The notes: generated from the sequence alone by a model not told the origin. Shown: positions 8,322 through 18,703, numbered from the stretch's first letter. The stretch is DNA of 64,000 nucleotides from Ruegeria pomeroyi (GCF_021405525.1 NZ_JAGQAG010000001.1:2046001-2110000), one strand, 5' to 3'. Translations and numbers: made by a program.

Positions 8322-11300
8322 ATGAAGGCACCGAACCATGTGCTGGTGGGCGGCGCGCCCGAGGGCTTTGACGCCCGGCTTATCCTGAACGAGGTCGCCC
8401 GCGCGGGCGGCCCGGTGCTGCATGTGGCCCGCGACGACAAGCGGCTGGAGGCGATGCGGGCGGCGCTGGCCTTTTTCGCGCCCGATCTGCCGGTTTTCGT
8501 GTTTCCAAGCTGGGATTGCCTGCCTTACGACCGGGTCTCGCCCAATGCCGATGTCTCGGCGGCGCGGATGGCGACGCTGGCAGCGCTGGTTCACCAGATG
8601 CCCGACCGTTTCGTGTTGCTGACCACGCTCAACGCCGCGACCCAGCGGGTGCCCGCGCGCGACCTGCTGCGCGAGGCGGCGTTCAGCGCCCAGGTCGGGC
8701 GGCGCGTGGATGAACAGGCGCTGAGGCAGTTCCTTGTCCGCATGGGGTTCAGCCAGAGCCCCACGGTGATGGAACCCGGCGATTACGCGATCCGGGGCGG
8801 TATCATCGACATCTATCCGCCCGGTGACAGCGGGCCGGTGCGGCTCGACTTCTTTGGCGACGTGCTGGATGGCGCCCGCCGCTTCGACCCCGCCACCCAG
8901 CGCACCACCGAGAAGCTGGACCTGATCGAACTGGCCCCGGTCAGCGAGGTCATTCTGGACGAGGCGGCCATCACCCGGTTCCGCCAGAACTATCGCATCG
9001 AGTTTGGTGCCGCCGGAAGTGACGATCCGCTCTACGAGGCGGTGAGTGCGGGGCGCAAGCATCAGGGCGTCGAACACTGGCTGCCCTTCTTTCATGAACG
9101 GCTCGAGACCCTGTTCGACTATCTGCCTGCTGCTACGGTGACGCTGGACGATCAGGTGACACCCACCCGGCTGGCGCGCTGGGACAGTATCCAGGACCAA
9201 TACGAGACCCGCCGCCTGGCCATGTCGGACCGGTCCCGGATGGACAGTGTCTATAAACCCCTGCCGCCGGGGCTGCTGTATCTTGACGATGGCGATTGGT
9301 CGGCGCTGCTGGCGGATCGGCGGGTGATGCAGTTCAACCCGTTGCCGCAGGCCAGCGGCCCCGGTGTGATCGACGCGGGCGGCCGGATCGGGCGCAATTT
9401 CTCGCCCGAGCGCGCACTGGAAAACGTCAGCCTGTTCGGGGCCTTGGCCGATCACCTTAAGGCCCGTCTGGCGGATGGTCCGGTGCTGATCGCCTCCTAC
9501 TCCGAAGGCGCGCGCGAGCGCCTCACCGGCCTGATCGAGGATGAGGGCCTGGCCGAGGCGATTCCGGTGGCAAATGGCACCCGCATTGGCAAGCGCGGCC
9601 TGCATCTGGCGGTCTGGGCGCTGGAACACGGGTTCGAGGCGCCCGGCCTGACCGTGATCTCGGAACAGGATGTGCTGGGCGACCGGTTGATCCGCCAGCC
9701 CAAGAAGCGCCGCAAGGCCGAGAATTTCTTGACCGAAACCCAATCGCTGACCCCCGGCGATCTGGTGGTGCATGTGGATCACGGCATCGGGCGCTATCGC
9801 GGGCTTGAGGTGATCACCGCCGCCGGTGCCGCGCATGAGTGCATCGCGCTCGACTATGCCGAGGAGGCGCGGCTGTACCTGCCGGTCGAGAATATCGAGC
9901 TTTTGTCGAAATACGGCCATGAAGAAGGGTTGCTCGACCGGCTGGGTGGCGGCGCCTGGCAGGCCAAGAAAGCCAAGCTGAAGGAACGCATTCGCGAGAT
10001 GGCCGACCGTCTGATCCGGGTGGCCGCCGAGCGCGCTCTGCGCAAGGCGCCTGTGATGGACCCGCCGCCGCATGCCTGGGAGGATTTCAGCGCCCGCTTT
10101 CCCTATCAGGAGACCGACGACCAGCTGCGTGCCATTGGTGACGTGATGGACGATCTGCATTCGGGCATGCCGATGGATCGGCTGATCTGCGGCGATGTCG
10201 GCTTTGGCAAGACAGAGGTGGCGATGCGCGCGGCCTTTGTCGCGGCCATGTCCGGGCTGCAAGTGGCGGTGATTGCACCCACCACGCTGCTCGCGCGCCA
10301 GCACGCGGCCAGCTTCCGCGACCGGTTCCGGGGCTTTCCGCTGGAGGTGCGGCAACTCAGTCGCTTTGTCTCGGCCAAGGAGGCGCAGCAGACCCGCGAG
10401 GGGTTGGCGCGCGGCACGGTGGATATCGTGATCGGCACCCATGCGCTGTTGGCCAAGGGCATCCGGTTCCAGAATCTCGGCCTGCTCATCATCGACGAGG
10501 AACAGCATTTCGGCGTCGGTCACAAGGAGCGGCTGAAACAGCTGCGCTCGGACGTGCATGTCCTGACGCTGACGGCAACGCCGATCCCGCGCACCCTGCA
10601 ACTGAGCCTGACCGGCGTGCGGGATCTGTCGATCATCGGCACGCCGCCGATCGACCGGCTGGCGATCCGCACCTATGTCAGCGAGTTCGACGCGGTCACC
10701 ATCCGCGAGGCGCTGTTGCGCGAGCATTACAGGGGCGGGCAGAGCTTTTACGTGGTGCCGCGCATCACCGATCTGCCGGATATCGAGACCTTCCTGAAGG
10801 AACAGCTGCCCGAACTGACTTATGTGGTGGCGCATGGCCAGATGGCGGCGGGTGAGCTCGACGACCGGATGAACGCGTTCTACGACGGCAAATACGATGT
10901 GCTGCTGGCGACGACCATCGTCGAAAGCGGGCTGGACATCCCCACCGCCAACACGATGGTGGTCCATCGGGCCGATATGTTCGGACTGGCGCAGCTTTAC
11001 CAGATCCGGGGCCGCGTGGGACGATCCAAAGCGCGCGCCTATGCCTATCTGACCACCAAACCGAGGGTACGCCTGACCCCTGCCGCAGAAAAGCGGCTGC
11101 GGGTGCTGGCCTCGCTCGACACACTGGGGGCAGGCTTTTCACTGGCGAGCCAGGATCTGGATATTCGCGGCGCGGGCAACCTGTTGGGCGAAGAGCAGTC
11201 GGGCCAGATGCCCGATGTGGGCTATGAGCTTTACCAGTCGATGCTGGAAGAGGCGATCGCCAAGATCCGCAGCGGCCAGATGGAGGGGCTGAGCGAGGCC

Positions 11301-11774
11301 GACGACCAATGGGCGCCCCAGATCAACCTGGGCGTACCGGTGCTGATCCCCGAAGACTATGTGCCCGATCTGGACGTGCGGCTGGGCCTTTATCGGCGGC
11401 TCTCGTCGCTCACCACCAAGGTTGAACTGGAAGGGTTCGCGGCCGAACTGATCGACCGCTTCGGCAAGCTGCCCAAAGAGGTGAACACGCTGCTTCTGGT
11501 GGTGCGGATCAAGGCGATGTGCAAACGCGCAGGCATCGCAAAACTGGATGGCGGGCCAAAAGGCGCGACCATCCAGTTCCACAACGACAAGTTCGCCTCG
11601 CCAGCGGGGCTGGTCGAGTTCATTCAGGCGCAAAAGGGTCTGGCCAAGATCAAGGACAACAAGATCGTGGTGCGGCGGGACTGGCGATCGGATGCGGACA
11701 AGATCAAGGGCGCCTTTGCCGTGGCCCGGGATCTGGCCGAAAAGGTCGCGGCGGAGAAGAAGAGCAAGGCGTAG
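8322..11774 (+). CDS. mfd: Transcription-repair coupling factor Mfd
   Basis: The 1150-residue length and domain order match Mfd: an N-terminal UvrB-like module (about 1-330), the RNA polymerase-interacting region with [13 protein letters not shown] near 485, a RecG-like SF2 translocase with Walker [10 protein letters not shown] at about 623-631 and DEEQ near 725, the motif VI region QIRGRVGRS, and a C-terminal D7 domain. Mfd pushes stalled RNA polymerase off damaged template strands and recruits UvrA. The start ATG has AGGGA upstream. A long frame on the opposite strand is a codon-bias shadow. Confidence 0.98.
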   Translation: MKAPNHVLVGGAPEGFDARLILNEVARAGGPVLHVARDDKRLEAMRAALAFFAPDLPVFVFPSWDCLPYDRVSPNADVSAARMATLAALVHQMPDRFVLLTTLNAATQRVPARDLLREAAFSAQVGRRVDEQALRQFLVRMGFSQSPTVMEPGDYAIRGGIIDIYPPGDSGPVRLDFFGDVLDGARRFDPATQRTTEKLDLIELAPVSEVILDEAAITRFRQNYRIEFGAAGSDDPLYEAVSAGRKHQGVEHWLPFFHERLETLFDYLPAATVTLDDQVTPTRLARWDSIQDQYETRRLAMSDRSRMDSVYKPLPPGLLYLDDGDWSALLADRRVMQFNPLPQASGPGVIDAGGRIGRNFSPERALENVSLFGALADHLKARLADGPVLIASYSEGARERLTGLIEDEGLAEAIPVANGTRIGKRGLHLAVWALEHGFEAPGLTVISEQDVLGDRLIRQPKKRRKAENFLTETQSLTPGDLVVHVDHGIGRYRGLEVITAAGAAHECIALDYAEEARLYLPVENIELLSKYGHEEGLLDRLGGGAWQAKKAKLKERIREMADRLIRVAAERALRKAPVMDPPPHAWEDFSARFPYQETDDQLRAIGDVMDDLHSGMPMDRLICGDVGFGKTEVAMRAAFVAAMSGLQVAVIAPTTLLARQHAASFRDRFRGFPLEVRQLSRFVSAKEAQQTREGLARGTVDIVIGTHALLAKGIRFQNLGLLIIDEEQHFGVGHKERLKQLRSDVHVLTLTATPIPRTLQLSLTGVRDLSIIGTPPIDRLAIRTYVSEFDAVTIREALLREHYRGGQSFYVVPRITDLPDIETFLKEQLPELTYVVAHGQMAAGELDDRMNAFYDGKYDVLLATTIVESGLDIPTANTMVVHRADMFGLAQLYQIRGRVGRSKARAYAYLTTKPRVRLTPAAEKRLRVLASLDTLGAGFSLASQDLDIRGAGNLLGEEQSGQMPDVGYELYQSMLEEAIAKIRSGQMEGLSEADDQWAPQINLGVPVLIPEDYVPDLDVRLGLYRRLSSLTTKVELEGFAAELIDRFGKLPKEVNTLLLVVRIKAMCKRAGIAKLDGGPKGATIQFHNDKFASPAGLVEFIQAQKGLAKIKDNKIVVRRDWRSDADKIKGAFAVARDLAEKVAAEKKSKA

Positions 11775-11837
11775 CGCGCAGATTTTCAGTTGAAAATCTG
11801 CTTACAAAATCTTCGACGAAGATTTTGGCCCGCGCGC
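11774..11837. terminator. Tandem hairpins between convergent mfd and SH3-protein genes
   Basis: The 63-base gap between the two stops is filled by two perfect hairpins: CAGATTTTCA-gt-TGAAAATCTG (11779-11800) and CAAAATCTTCG-a-CGAAGATTTTG (11805-11827). They are enclosed by GCGCGC repeats at 11774-11779 and 11832-11837. The symmetry suits a bidirectional transcription terminator, although no long U-run follows. Confidence 0.6.
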
Positions 11838-12491
11838 TCAACGCCCGATGGTGAATGTGCAAAGTTGCCAGATGCCCTCTGGTGACCGGACCAGAGCCGC
11901 GCGGGCTCCCGACATCGGTGTCAGGTAATCGCGATGCAGATAGCCGCGTGTGCTGTCTGACAGGATCACCGCGCGATACTCGGCCTCGGGGTCGAACCCG
12001 GCGGCAAGTACCACCTCGAAACTGACCCGCGTCAGGATATCCCCGCCCCGGTCCGGGGCTTGGCGCAGGTTCACATTCTCGCCATTGACGAAAAAGGCCT
12101 GTGTCGGATCGATCCTGGCGGGCAACTGGATGCGCCAGTGATAGGGCATCCAGAACTCGCCCTCGGCATCGAAATATCCCGGCGCGGCCAGTGTTTCGGC
12201 CAGCACCTGCCAGCGGTTGTCGACCGCGCTTTGGGGATTGGTGCCCGATGGGGTCAGCATCTGGCGCAATTCGTCAGGGCCGCCCGGGCCATCGTCGCTG
12301 AGGCTGAGATCGGGGCAGGCGGCGGCGGCCAGCCCGTCCAGATCACGTGCGGCGACTGCCGCGCGAAGCCTGTCGCGCAGGGCAAGAACATCGGTATTTG
12401 CCAAGGCCTCGTCACGGGGGGCAAAGCTCTGCCGCTGGGCCAGCGCGGGTTGGGCGAGAAACAGGACCAGCGGCAGGATCAGTGCTCTCAT
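11838..12491 (-). CDS. Secreted SH3-like domain protein
   Basis: A 217-residue protein starting with a clear Sec signal peptide (MRALILPLVLFLAQPALA). The middle segment (DLDGLAAAACPDLSLSDDGPGG) is followed by an SH3b-like region beginning near VNGENVNLRQAPDRGGDILTRVSFEVV (residues about 135-185), a pattern of bacterial SH3 domains that often bind cell-wall peptides. It ends with a possible second small domain. The ATG was chosen because it starts the signal peptide and lies two bases after the stop of the upstream TPR gene, so the two form an operon. Precise function unknown. Confidence 0.75.
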   Translation of the reverse strand: MRALILPLVLFLAQPALAQRQSFAPRDEALANTDVLALRDRLRAAVAARDLDGLAAAACPDLSLSDDGPGGPDELRQMLTPSGTNPQSAVDNRWQVLAETLAAPGYFDAEGEFWMPYHWRIQLPARIDPTQAFFVNGENVNLRQAPDRGGDILTRVSFEVVLAAGFDPEAEYRAVILSDSTRGYLHRDYLTPMSGARAALVRSPEGIWQLCTFTIGR

Positions 12492-12493
12492 CG

Positions 12494-14161
12494 TCACTCG
12501 GCCGCCCGCATCGCCGCCTGGGCGCAGAAGCACGACGCGCCGACCGCCCGGTCGGCCCGTGCCAGCGCCAGATCCAGACGCTGGCGGATCTGCACGATCT
12601 CGACCGTTTCGCCACGGGCTTTCAGACAGTCGTGCAAGCCCTTGAGGCTCCACACATTGTCAGGATGTACCGCGGCGCGGCTCAACTGGCCGCCCAGGCC
12701 CAGATCAGCGCGATAGACTGCCTCGGCCTCGTCGCTATGGCCTTGCTCGAACAGAAGCGCGCCCAGGGCGTGGCGCGTGGGCTGCATCCAGCCCCAGGGC
12801 TCGTCATAAGGCAGATTGTCGTCCAATTCGACCGAGCGACGCAGATGGGCATAGGCCAGATCATAGTTACCCTTCCGGTATTCGATCTCGCCACGCAGCA
12901 TTTCCTTTGCGATCTCAAGAAGATCAACGACGCGGTTATTGTGCAGCAACCGGCTTTCGGGTACCCGTGCGGCGGCGCTCAGGAACACCTGTTCCTCGGC
13001 TTCTGCCTCGGGCACGCGCCCGGTGGCGGCAAAGGCCACGGCACGGGCGTAATGCACGGTCGCGGTCAGGCAGCGGTACAGGTCGGGATCGGCGGGCGGC
13101 TCCAGCGCGATGGCCTCGTCCCAGCGGCCGAAGCGGATCAGGATATGTGGCCCCATCGTCATGTAGCTTTCAAAATAATCCGCCATGGGCGGGCTTTCGA
13201 CGCGCAGCATGTCCTCGGGCGTGGTATCCCACAGACCCTGGTTCGCCTCCAGCGCAGGTTGCATCTGGCCCAGGAACAGCGCCCCGTAGATTACGAAATG
13301 GTAATCGTGGATACGGTACCCGGTATAGATGTTGAACGCGCCTTCGCGTTCGAAGTATTTCAGATCTGCCTCGGCGGCCTTCTGGTTCCAATGGACGACA
13401 TCATGATAATGTCCACACAGGACGTCGATATGGGTCGGCATATGGACCAGGTGACCGGCATCCGGGACCAGGGTGCGCAGGGCATCACCGGCTTTGAGCG
13501 CCTTTTCGGGAAAGGGCGACATTTCCATCAGGTGCACATAAAGGTGCAAAAGCCCCGGATGCGACATGGCGGCCGGGTCGTCGCGCAACGCCGTTTCCAG
13601 CACCTCCTGCGCCTCAAGCGTCGCGGCGCCCTCGGCGGGGCGGCCCGACTTCAGGTCCCACATCTTCCACGGGGTCAGGTTAAGCAGGCTTTCCGCATAG
13701 ACCGTGCGCAGGTCGAGATGCGCCGGCTCGGTGGCAAAGGCCGCGCGCATCGCATCGGCGAAATCGTAGTCCCAGCGATGCATGTCATCGTCCAGGTCCC
13801 GCTGCGGATAGCGCGCGGGCAGGGCACGGATCAGCGCCTGTTCGACGGGCGTGCAGCCCTCGAGCCGCGCTATTGCGGCCTGCGTCGCGTCATGGGCGGT
13901 TTGCAGGGCATTGACGCGTCCGTCGACGTCGAACAGGTCCCAGGGCATGTTGTAGTTGGGGCCGGTGGAATAGGCGATGCCCCAATGCGCCATGGCGCAA
14001 TCGGGGTCATGTTCCAGTGCGCGGCGAAAACAGACGGCGGCTTCTTCGTGATTGTAGCCGTATGTCCAGATGAGACCGCGGTCGAACCACAATTGCGCTT
14101 CGGGGGATGTCGTGGTGATCCGGCAGGTATGGTTGCCCAGGTCATAGCCATAATCAGTCAT
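12494..14161 (-). CDS. Tetratricopeptide-repeat protein
   Basis: A 555-residue soluble protein without signal peptide. TPR-like helices are visible at the start (AQLWFDRGLIWTYGYNHEEA, then CFRRALEHDPDCAMAHWG, residues about 24-63) and near the end (GNYDLAYAHLRRSVELDD and DEAEAVYRADLGL, about 440-500). The middle is less regular and rich in His and Trp. TPRs mediate protein-protein contacts; no enzymatic motif is evident. The ATG at 14161 follows AGGGAG by six bases; a TTG two codons upstream is less likely. It leads a two-gene operon with the SH3 protein. Confidence 0.75.
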   Translation of the reverse strand: MTDYGYDLGNHTCRITTTSPEAQLWFDRGLIWTYGYNHEEAAVCFRRALEHDPDCAMAHWGIAYSTGPNYNMPWDLFDVDGRVNALQTAHDATQAAIARLEGCTPVEQALIRALPARYPQRDLDDDMHRWDYDFADAMRAAFATEPAHLDLRTVYAESLLNLTPWKMWDLKSGRPAEGAATLEAQEVLETALRDDPAAMSHPGLLHLYVHLMEMSPFPEKALKAGDALRTLVPDAGHLVHMPTHIDVLCGHYHDVVHWNQKAAEADLKYFEREGAFNIYTGYRIHDYHFVIYGALFLGQMQPALEANQGLWDTTPEDMLRVESPPMADYFESYMTMGPHILIRFGRWDEAIALEPPADPDLYRCLTATVHYARAVAFAATGRVPEAEAEEQVFLSAAARVPESRLLHNNRVVDLLEIAKEMLRGEIEYRKGNYDLAYAHLRRSVELDDNLPYDEPWGWMQPTRHALGALLFEQGHSDEAEAVYRADLGLGGQLSRAAVHPDNVWSLKGLHDCLKARGETVEIVQIRQRLDLALARADRAVGASCFCAQAAMRAAE

Positions 14162-14324
14162 TGCCAACTCCCTTTGAATATCGTCGGAGCATATCGCATT
14201 TTGTATCGTGTATTAACCACAATTGCCCTGTCGCTCCGATGACGGGGCGCTGAAGGGCCTGCGATTCAGGACGCTTCGGTCCTCTGGCGGCAACACGATC
14301 TTGCGCGATACGTGCAAGGCCGGA

Positions 14325-15533
14325 TCAGGCGATCACGCGCTCTTCGATCCGGCCCATATGCAGCATCAGGGCAAAGCCCAGCCCGCACATCAGCAGGATC
14401 CCGGTGGTGAGTGGTGCCATCGAGCCATCAAACAGCAGGCCGACAGGGGCGGCGATGGCGGCGGCCAGCACCGTGGCAACCGCTCCGATGACAGAGGCGG
14501 CCATGCCTGCAATATGACCCATAGGCTCCATCGCGATGGCGTTCAGATTGCCCAGCGTGGTGCCGGCCATGAAGAAAACCGCCGTCTGCCAGGCCACGAA
14601 CAGGCCGAACCGCGCGTCGGGAGACATCTCGACCCAGCCGCTGGCGATCATGCAAGCGGTGAATACGATCTGCGCGCCCAGTGACCAAGTCACCATCCGG
14701 CGCATGCCCAGCCGCACCACCAGCGCCGCGTTGAGAAGGCTGGCCGAGCCCGACATCAGCGCCACCAGCGCGAACCAGAACGGAAAGCTGTCGGCGCGGT
14801 CGTGGATCACGTCATAAACCGGCTGCACCATGGTCAGCATGGTAAACAGTGTGCCCATGCACAGTGTCTGCACCATGATCGACAGGCGCACGGTGGGATG
14901 GGCGAACATCTGGCGCACCGCATCGGCCAATAGCGGGCCGCGAAACGGGCGGCGGTTCTCGACCGGCAGCGATTCCGGCAGGCGCAGCCCCATCCACAGC
15001 ACAACAATGGTAGAGAACAGGATGAACGAGAGGAATATGCCGCGCCAGCCGACCAGCGCGATCACGCCCGCGCCCAACAGTGGTGCCACCGCCGGCACCA
15101 GGGTAAAGATCAGCATCGCAATCGACACGATCCGTGCCATCTGGCGCCCGGCATAAAGGTCGCGCACCACGGCCATTGCCACCACGCGCGGCCCGGCAGC
15201 ACCCAGTCCCTGGGCGACACGGGCGGCCAGCACCAACTCCAAAGACGAACTGAACAAGGCTACCGCGCTGGCCAGGATGTAAAGCGCCGCACCGCCATAG
15301 ATCACCGGCTTGCGGCCAAAGGCATCCGACAGCGGACCGGTAAAGAACGTGCCTATGCCCATGCCCAACACAAAAGAGGTCAAGATCAGCTGCGCCCGGT
15401 TCACCGCATCAGGGCTCAGTTCCTGCCCGATCTCGGGCAGGGCCGGCAGCATCGAGTCGATAGAAAAGGCGATGGTTGCGAACATCATCGCGATCAGCGC
15501 GATGAATTCGGCCTTGGACATCCGGTCTGCCAT
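14325..15533 (-). CDS. MFS multidrug exporter, Bcr/CflA family
   Basis: The 402-residue protein has 12 predicted transmembrane helices. Helix 1 contains the DSMLPALPEIG motif of Bcr/CflA drug exporters, and the loop 2-3 motif is GPLSDAFGRKPVIYGG (residues about 66-81). Family members expel bicyclomycin, chloramphenicol or similar compounds using the proton gradient. The start is preceded by GAGGAG. Downstream of the TPR gene there are about 160 bases with no recognisable element. The specific substrate cannot be inferred. Confidence 0.9.
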   Translation of the reverse strand: MADRMSKAEFIALIAMMFATIAFSIDSMLPALPEIGQELSPDAVNRAQLILTSFVLGMGIGTFFTGPLSDAFGRKPVIYGGAALYILASAVALFSSSLELVLAARVAQGLGAAGPRVVAMAVVRDLYAGRQMARIVSIAMLIFTLVPAVAPLLGAGVIALVGWRGIFLSFILFSTIVVLWMGLRLPESLPVENRRPFRGPLLADAVRQMFAHPTVRLSIMVQTLCMGTLFTMLTMVQPVYDVIHDRADSFPFWFALVALMSGSASLLNAALVVRLGMRRMVTWSLGAQIVFTACMIASGWVEMSPDARFGLFVAWQTAVFFMAGTTLGNLNAIAMEPMGHIAGMAASVIGAVATVLAAAIAAPVGLLFDGSMAPLTTGILLMCGLGFALMLHMGRIEERVIA

Positions 15534-15611
15534 CTGGGGGTCTCCTCTGCTTTGGCGCTAACATGGGCGGGCAGAGGGGACCAGTTCAGAACCGCACAGA
15601 TATCTGTGCGT

Positions 15612-16268
15612 TCATGCGGAGGTGGTCTCGATCTGAGACATGATTTCGCGGATCACCTGTTCCCACAGCTCCGGCGGCTGCGCGCCCGGAACCGCGTGCT
15701 GGTTGGCAACGATGAAGGTCGGGACCGAGCTGACCCCCATCTCGCGCGAATGGCTGTCGCGCTTGGCGATATCGTCGCGGTCGGCATCCGATTTCAGCAG
15801 TTTCAGGACCACGGCGGCATCCATGCCGATACTGTCGGCGATATCGGCCAGCACCTCGGCATCGCCGATATCGCGGCCCTCGGTGAAATAGGCGGCAAAG
15901 AGAGCATCGACGGCCTCTGTCTGCTTGCCCTCGACCCCGGCCCAGTGAATCAGGCGATGGGCGTCCAGCGTGTTCGGGGTGCGCTGCATCGCCTCGAAGT
16001 CGATGGCCAGCCCGGCCTTTTCGGCATGTTCCACCACCGGCGCATAGGCGCGCACCGCGCCCTCCTTGCCGCCGAACTTGCGCTCCAGATACTCGCGCCG
16101 GTCCATGCCCTCGGGGGCCATGTCGGGGTTGAGCTGGAACGGGTGCCATTCGATGACAAAGGGATGATCCGGGATCGCCGCCAGCGCCTTGTCCAGCTGG
16201 GTCTTGCCGATATAGCACCAGGGGCAGATCGGATCGGACAGGATGTCGAGCTTGACGGTCTGGGTCAT
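15612..16268 (-). CDS. DsbA-family oxidoreductase, FrnE-like
   Basis: A 218-residue thioredoxin-fold protein without signal peptide, hence cytoplasmic. The CPWC active site is at 15-18, followed by a helical insertion and a C-terminal cis-proline motif VSSVPTFIV (about 185-193). This pattern is typical of FrnE / 2-hydroxychromene-2-carboxylate isomerase-like proteins. FrnE proteins act as disulfide isomerases linked to oxidative stress. The start codon overlaps the stop of the upstream acyl-CoA ligase gene as ATGA, implying joint translation, although no shared pathway is evident. Confidence 0.88.
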   Translation of the reverse strand: MTQTVKLDILSDPICPWCYIGKTQLDKALAAIPDHPFVIEWHPFQLNPDMAPEGMDRREYLERKFGGKEGAVRAYAPVVEHAEKAGLAIDFEAMQRTPNTLDAHRLIHWAGVEGKQTEAVDALFAAYFTEGRDIGDAEVLADIADSIGMDAAVVLKLLKSDADRDDIAKRDSHSREMGVSSVPTFIVANQHAVPGAQPPELWEQVIREIMSQIETTSA

Positions 16269-17782
16269 GGTTGCGGGGCCTTGAAATAGGCCGGGAGTGC
16301 CCGGCGCAGGAGTTTGCCATTGCCGCCCGTGGGCAGCGCCGGAAGATGCACAAAGGCGCGCGGCTGCTTGTAGCGGGCCAGATTGGCCTCGACATAGGTG
16401 CTCAGCGCGCCCGCGTCCAGTTCGGCGGGGCCGGTATAGAAGGCGGCGATGATATAGGTGTCGGGTTTCACCTCGACGGCGGCGGCGCCGACCTGCTCGA
16501 TGCCGGGAAAGCGGATCAGCGCGGCCTCGACCTCGACCGGCGAGACGCGATAGCCGCCTGCATTCATCATGTCATCGTCACGGCCCAGATAGGTGATCTG
16601 ACCGTCGATGGCCATGGCACCCTGATCGCCGGTCAGGAACCAGTCGCCCTGCATCCGGGCGGCAGCTTCGTCGGGCGCGTTCAGATAACCCAGCATCAGG
16701 CCGGGGTCGTCCCGATGCACCGCGATGGTGCCGGGCTGGCCCTGCGGCACCGGCCCGTCGGGGCCGAGGATGGCGATGCGGCGGCCCACCTGCGGCTGTC
16801 CCAGCGCCTCGCCACGCGCCGGATGGGCAGGGCTGGAAGAGATGAAGGTGGAGCATTCGGACATGCCGAACGCCTCGTACAGCTCGGTCCCCGTGGCGCG
16901 GGTCCAGCTTTCGTGCAAGGCGCGGGGCAGTTTTTCGCCCGCGCACAGGCCATGGCGCAAAGCGGGCAGGTCAAGCGCGCCCGCCCCTTGCAGCATCTTG
17001 CGAAACACACCGGGCGCTGCGGCAAAGAGTGTGGCGCCATGGGCGGCCAGCAGGCCGGGCAGGGCGGCAATATCGGTGCCGGGTTCGGGGATCAGCGCGG
17101 TGGCGCCGATGGCCCAGGGGTCCATCAGCCCGGTGCCCAACGTATAGGTCCAGTTGAAGGCACCCGCATGGCACAGCCGGTCTTCGGGCGTCAGCCCATA
17201 CCAGCCCTCGACCATCATCTGCCGCGCCCAGATGGCGCGATGGGCATGGGCCACGGCGCGCGGCTTGCCCGAGGTGCCCGAGGTATAGACCGCATAGGCC
17301 AGCCGCTCGGGGTCGCCCAGCGCATAGTCGGCGGGCGGCAGGGCGTGCATGGCATTCAGCGCCTCTATGCCGATCTGTTTGCGATGCGGGGCACAGGCCA
17401 CATCGGGCGCGCGCAGGATGGCGGCGGGCGCCAGATCGGCGATCATGCGCGCGGTCTCGGGCTCGGTCAGTTGCGACGAGGTCGGCACCGGCACGATCCC
17501 CGCCGCGATGGCGCCCAGATAAGCGATGGGAAACTCGACCGTGTTTCCCAGCCGCATCAGCACGATGTCGCCGGGTGCCAGACCCGCCTGCAACAGCCCC
17601 GTCGCGGTGCCCAGGATGGCTTGCTCCAGTCGGGCATAGCGCCACTCTTCGGCGCCATCGGGACGCAGCACCGACAGCGCCACCTTGTCGGGCTGGCGGC
17701 GGGCGTGGCGCATTACATGGGCGGCCAGGTTGAACGGGGCGGGGCAGGGCGGCGGCGGCCCTTGGTCAAATATCGACAGCAT
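16265..17782 (-). CDS. AMP-dependent acyl-CoA synthetase/ligase
   Basis: The 505-residue enzyme belongs to the ANL superfamily, which activates a carboxylate with ATP and transfers it to CoA. The P-loop-like A3 motif YTSGTSGKPRAV is near 166-177, the A5 motif YEAFGMSE near 300, the A8 hinge region YLGRDDDMMNAGGYRVSP near 405-422, and the A10 catalytic lysine in TGGNGKLLRR close to the end. The order of motifs resembles benzoate/short aromatic acid CoA ligases, but the substrate is not determined. It is coupled to the FrnE-like gene and divergent from the XRE-cupin regulator, which is its likely controller. Confidence 0.87.
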   Translation of the reverse strand: MLSIFDQGPPPPCPAPFNLAAHVMRHARRQPDKVALSVLRPDGAEEWRYARLEQAILGTATGLLQAGLAPGDIVLMRLGNTVEFPIAYLGAIAAGIVPVPTSSQLTEPETARMIADLAPAAILRAPDVACAPHRKQIGIEALNAMHALPPADYALGDPERLAYAVYTSGTSGKPRAVAHAHRAIWARQMMVEGWYGLTPEDRLCHAGAFNWTYTLGTGLMDPWAIGATALIPEPGTDIAALPGLLAAHGATLFAAAPGVFRKMLQGAGALDLPALRHGLCAGEKLPRALHESWTRATGTELYEAFGMSECSTFISSSPAHPARGEALGQPQVGRRIAILGPDGPVPQGQPGTIAVHRDDPGLMLGYLNAPDEAAARMQGDWFLTGDQGAMAIDGQITYLGRDDDMMNAGGYRVSPVEVEAALIRFPGIEQVGAAAVEVKPDTYIIAAFYTGPAELDAGALSTYVEANLARYKQPRAFVHLPALPTGGNGKLLRRALPAYFKAPQP

Positions 17783-17811
17783 GGCCCTTGGCTAGCCCGT
17801 CACCGCGCCCG

Positions 17812-17840
17812 TTGCAAGCGGGCGCGGCTGCGCCTATAGA
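17812..17840 (+). promoter_or_regulatory. Sigma-70-type promoter of the XRE-cupin gene
   Basis: TTGCAA (17812-17817) and TATAGA (17835-17840) are separated by exactly 17 bases. The ATG of the XRE-cupin gene begins only six bases after the -10 hexamer, and there is no Shine-Dalgarno sequence, so transcription would start at or beside the start codon (leaderless mRNA). Confidence 0.6.
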
Positions 17841-17846
17841 CCGGTC

Positions 17847-18470
17847 ATGACCAAGCGCGACCCGTCATCCCTGATCCGTATCGCCCGCGAAAACGGCGCC
17901 GAGGCCGAAGCCGAACCGCTGGATCTGGGCGCGCGCGTGCGCGAGTTGCGCAAGGCGCGCGACTGGACGCTGGAACAGGCGGCCAGTCAGGCCGGTCTTG
18001 CCCGCTCGACGCTGAGCAAGATCGAGAACGGCCAGATGTCGCCCACCTATGAGGCGCTGAAGAAGCTGGCGGTGGGGCTGCAAATCTCGGTGCCCCAGCT
18101 GTTCACCCCACCGCAAAAAGGGCAGGTGAACGGGCGCATGACGGTGACAAAATCCGGCTCCGGCTCGGGCCACGCCACCGCCACCTATGAACACGAACTG
18201 CTTGCCGACAGCCTGACCAAGAAACAGATGCTGCCCTATCGCGCCCGCGTCCGCGCCCGCACGATGGAGGAGTTCGACGGCTGGGTCCGCCATGACGGCG
18301 AAGAATTCCTGTATGTGCTGACCGGGGTGATCCGGCTTTACACCGAATTCTATGAGCCGATCGAGATGCGCCGGGGCGACAGCGCCTATTACGATGCCTC
18401 GATGGGCCATAACGTGGTGTCGGTCAGCGACGAGGACGCCACCATCCTGTGGGTCACATCGCTGACCTGA
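17847..18470 (+). CDS. XRE-cupin transcriptional regulator
   Basis: A 207-residue regulator. The N-terminal XRE helix-turn-helix spans about residues 28-85 (RVRELRKARDWTLEQAA, then GLARSTLSKIENGQMSPT). A C-terminal cupin domain at about 125-205 includes HDGEEFLYVLTG and RRGDSAYYDASMGHNV, carrying the His/Glu residues expected for a metal or small-ligand pocket. Such regulators sense a metabolite and repress a neighbouring catabolic operon. It is divergent from the acyl-CoA ligase/FrnE-like operon, its likely target and probably autoregulated from the shared 64-base gap. Confidence 0.9.
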   Translation: MTKRDPSSLIRIARENGAEAEAEPLDLGARVRELRKARDWTLEQAASQAGLARSTLSKIENGQMSPTYEALKKLAVGLQISVPQLFTPPQKGQVNGRMTVTKSGSGSGHATATYEHELLADSLTKKQMLPYRARVRARTMEEFDGWVRHDGEEFLYVLTGVIRLYTEFYEPIEMRRGDSAYYDASMGHNVVSVSDEDATILWVTSLT

Positions 18471-18478
18471 GGCAATGC

Positions 18479-18703
18479 CTAGTCATCAAGTTCGCGGCTG
18501 AGCGTTTCGACATAGAGAAAATCCTCCAGCTCCTCGCGCGCTTCTGACAGGGTCAGGTTGTGGCGGGCGGCCAGATAGGCTTCGAATCGGCCGCGGTCGA
18601 GCTTCAGGAACGGCATGTCACCATCATCCAGATTGGGAAACCGCCGCTTTGCACGTGCAAAGGAGCTTGCCCAATCCTGTGTCAGGTCGGTCCAGGTCAA
18701 CAT
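18479..18703 (-). CDS. Small conserved acidic protein, function unknown
   Basis: A 74-residue protein starting MLTWTDLTQDWASSFARAKRRFP and ending in an acidic EELEDFLYVETLSRELDD. It is predicted to be largely helical and soluble. The ATG has AAGGAATG nine bases upstream, and codon usage matches its neighbours, so I consider it real. It is convergent with the XRE-cupin gene (8-base gap) and preceded by 149 bases without other features. I do not recognise a named domain; small proteins of this kind are common in roseobacters. Confidence 0.7.
   Translation of the reverse strand: MLTWTDLTQDWASSFARAKRRFPNLDDGDMPFLKLDRGRFEAYLAARHNLTLSEAREELEDFLYVETLSRELDD

Noticed and set aside
7815-10967. A 1050-codon open frame on the minus strand
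   Set aside because: It lies antisense to mfd, has a Gln/His/Arg-rich composition typical of reverse-strand shadows in GC-rich genomes, and shows no domain.
16271-17839. A 522-codon plus-strand frame
   Set aside because: Antisense to the acyl-CoA ligase, which has all family motifs.
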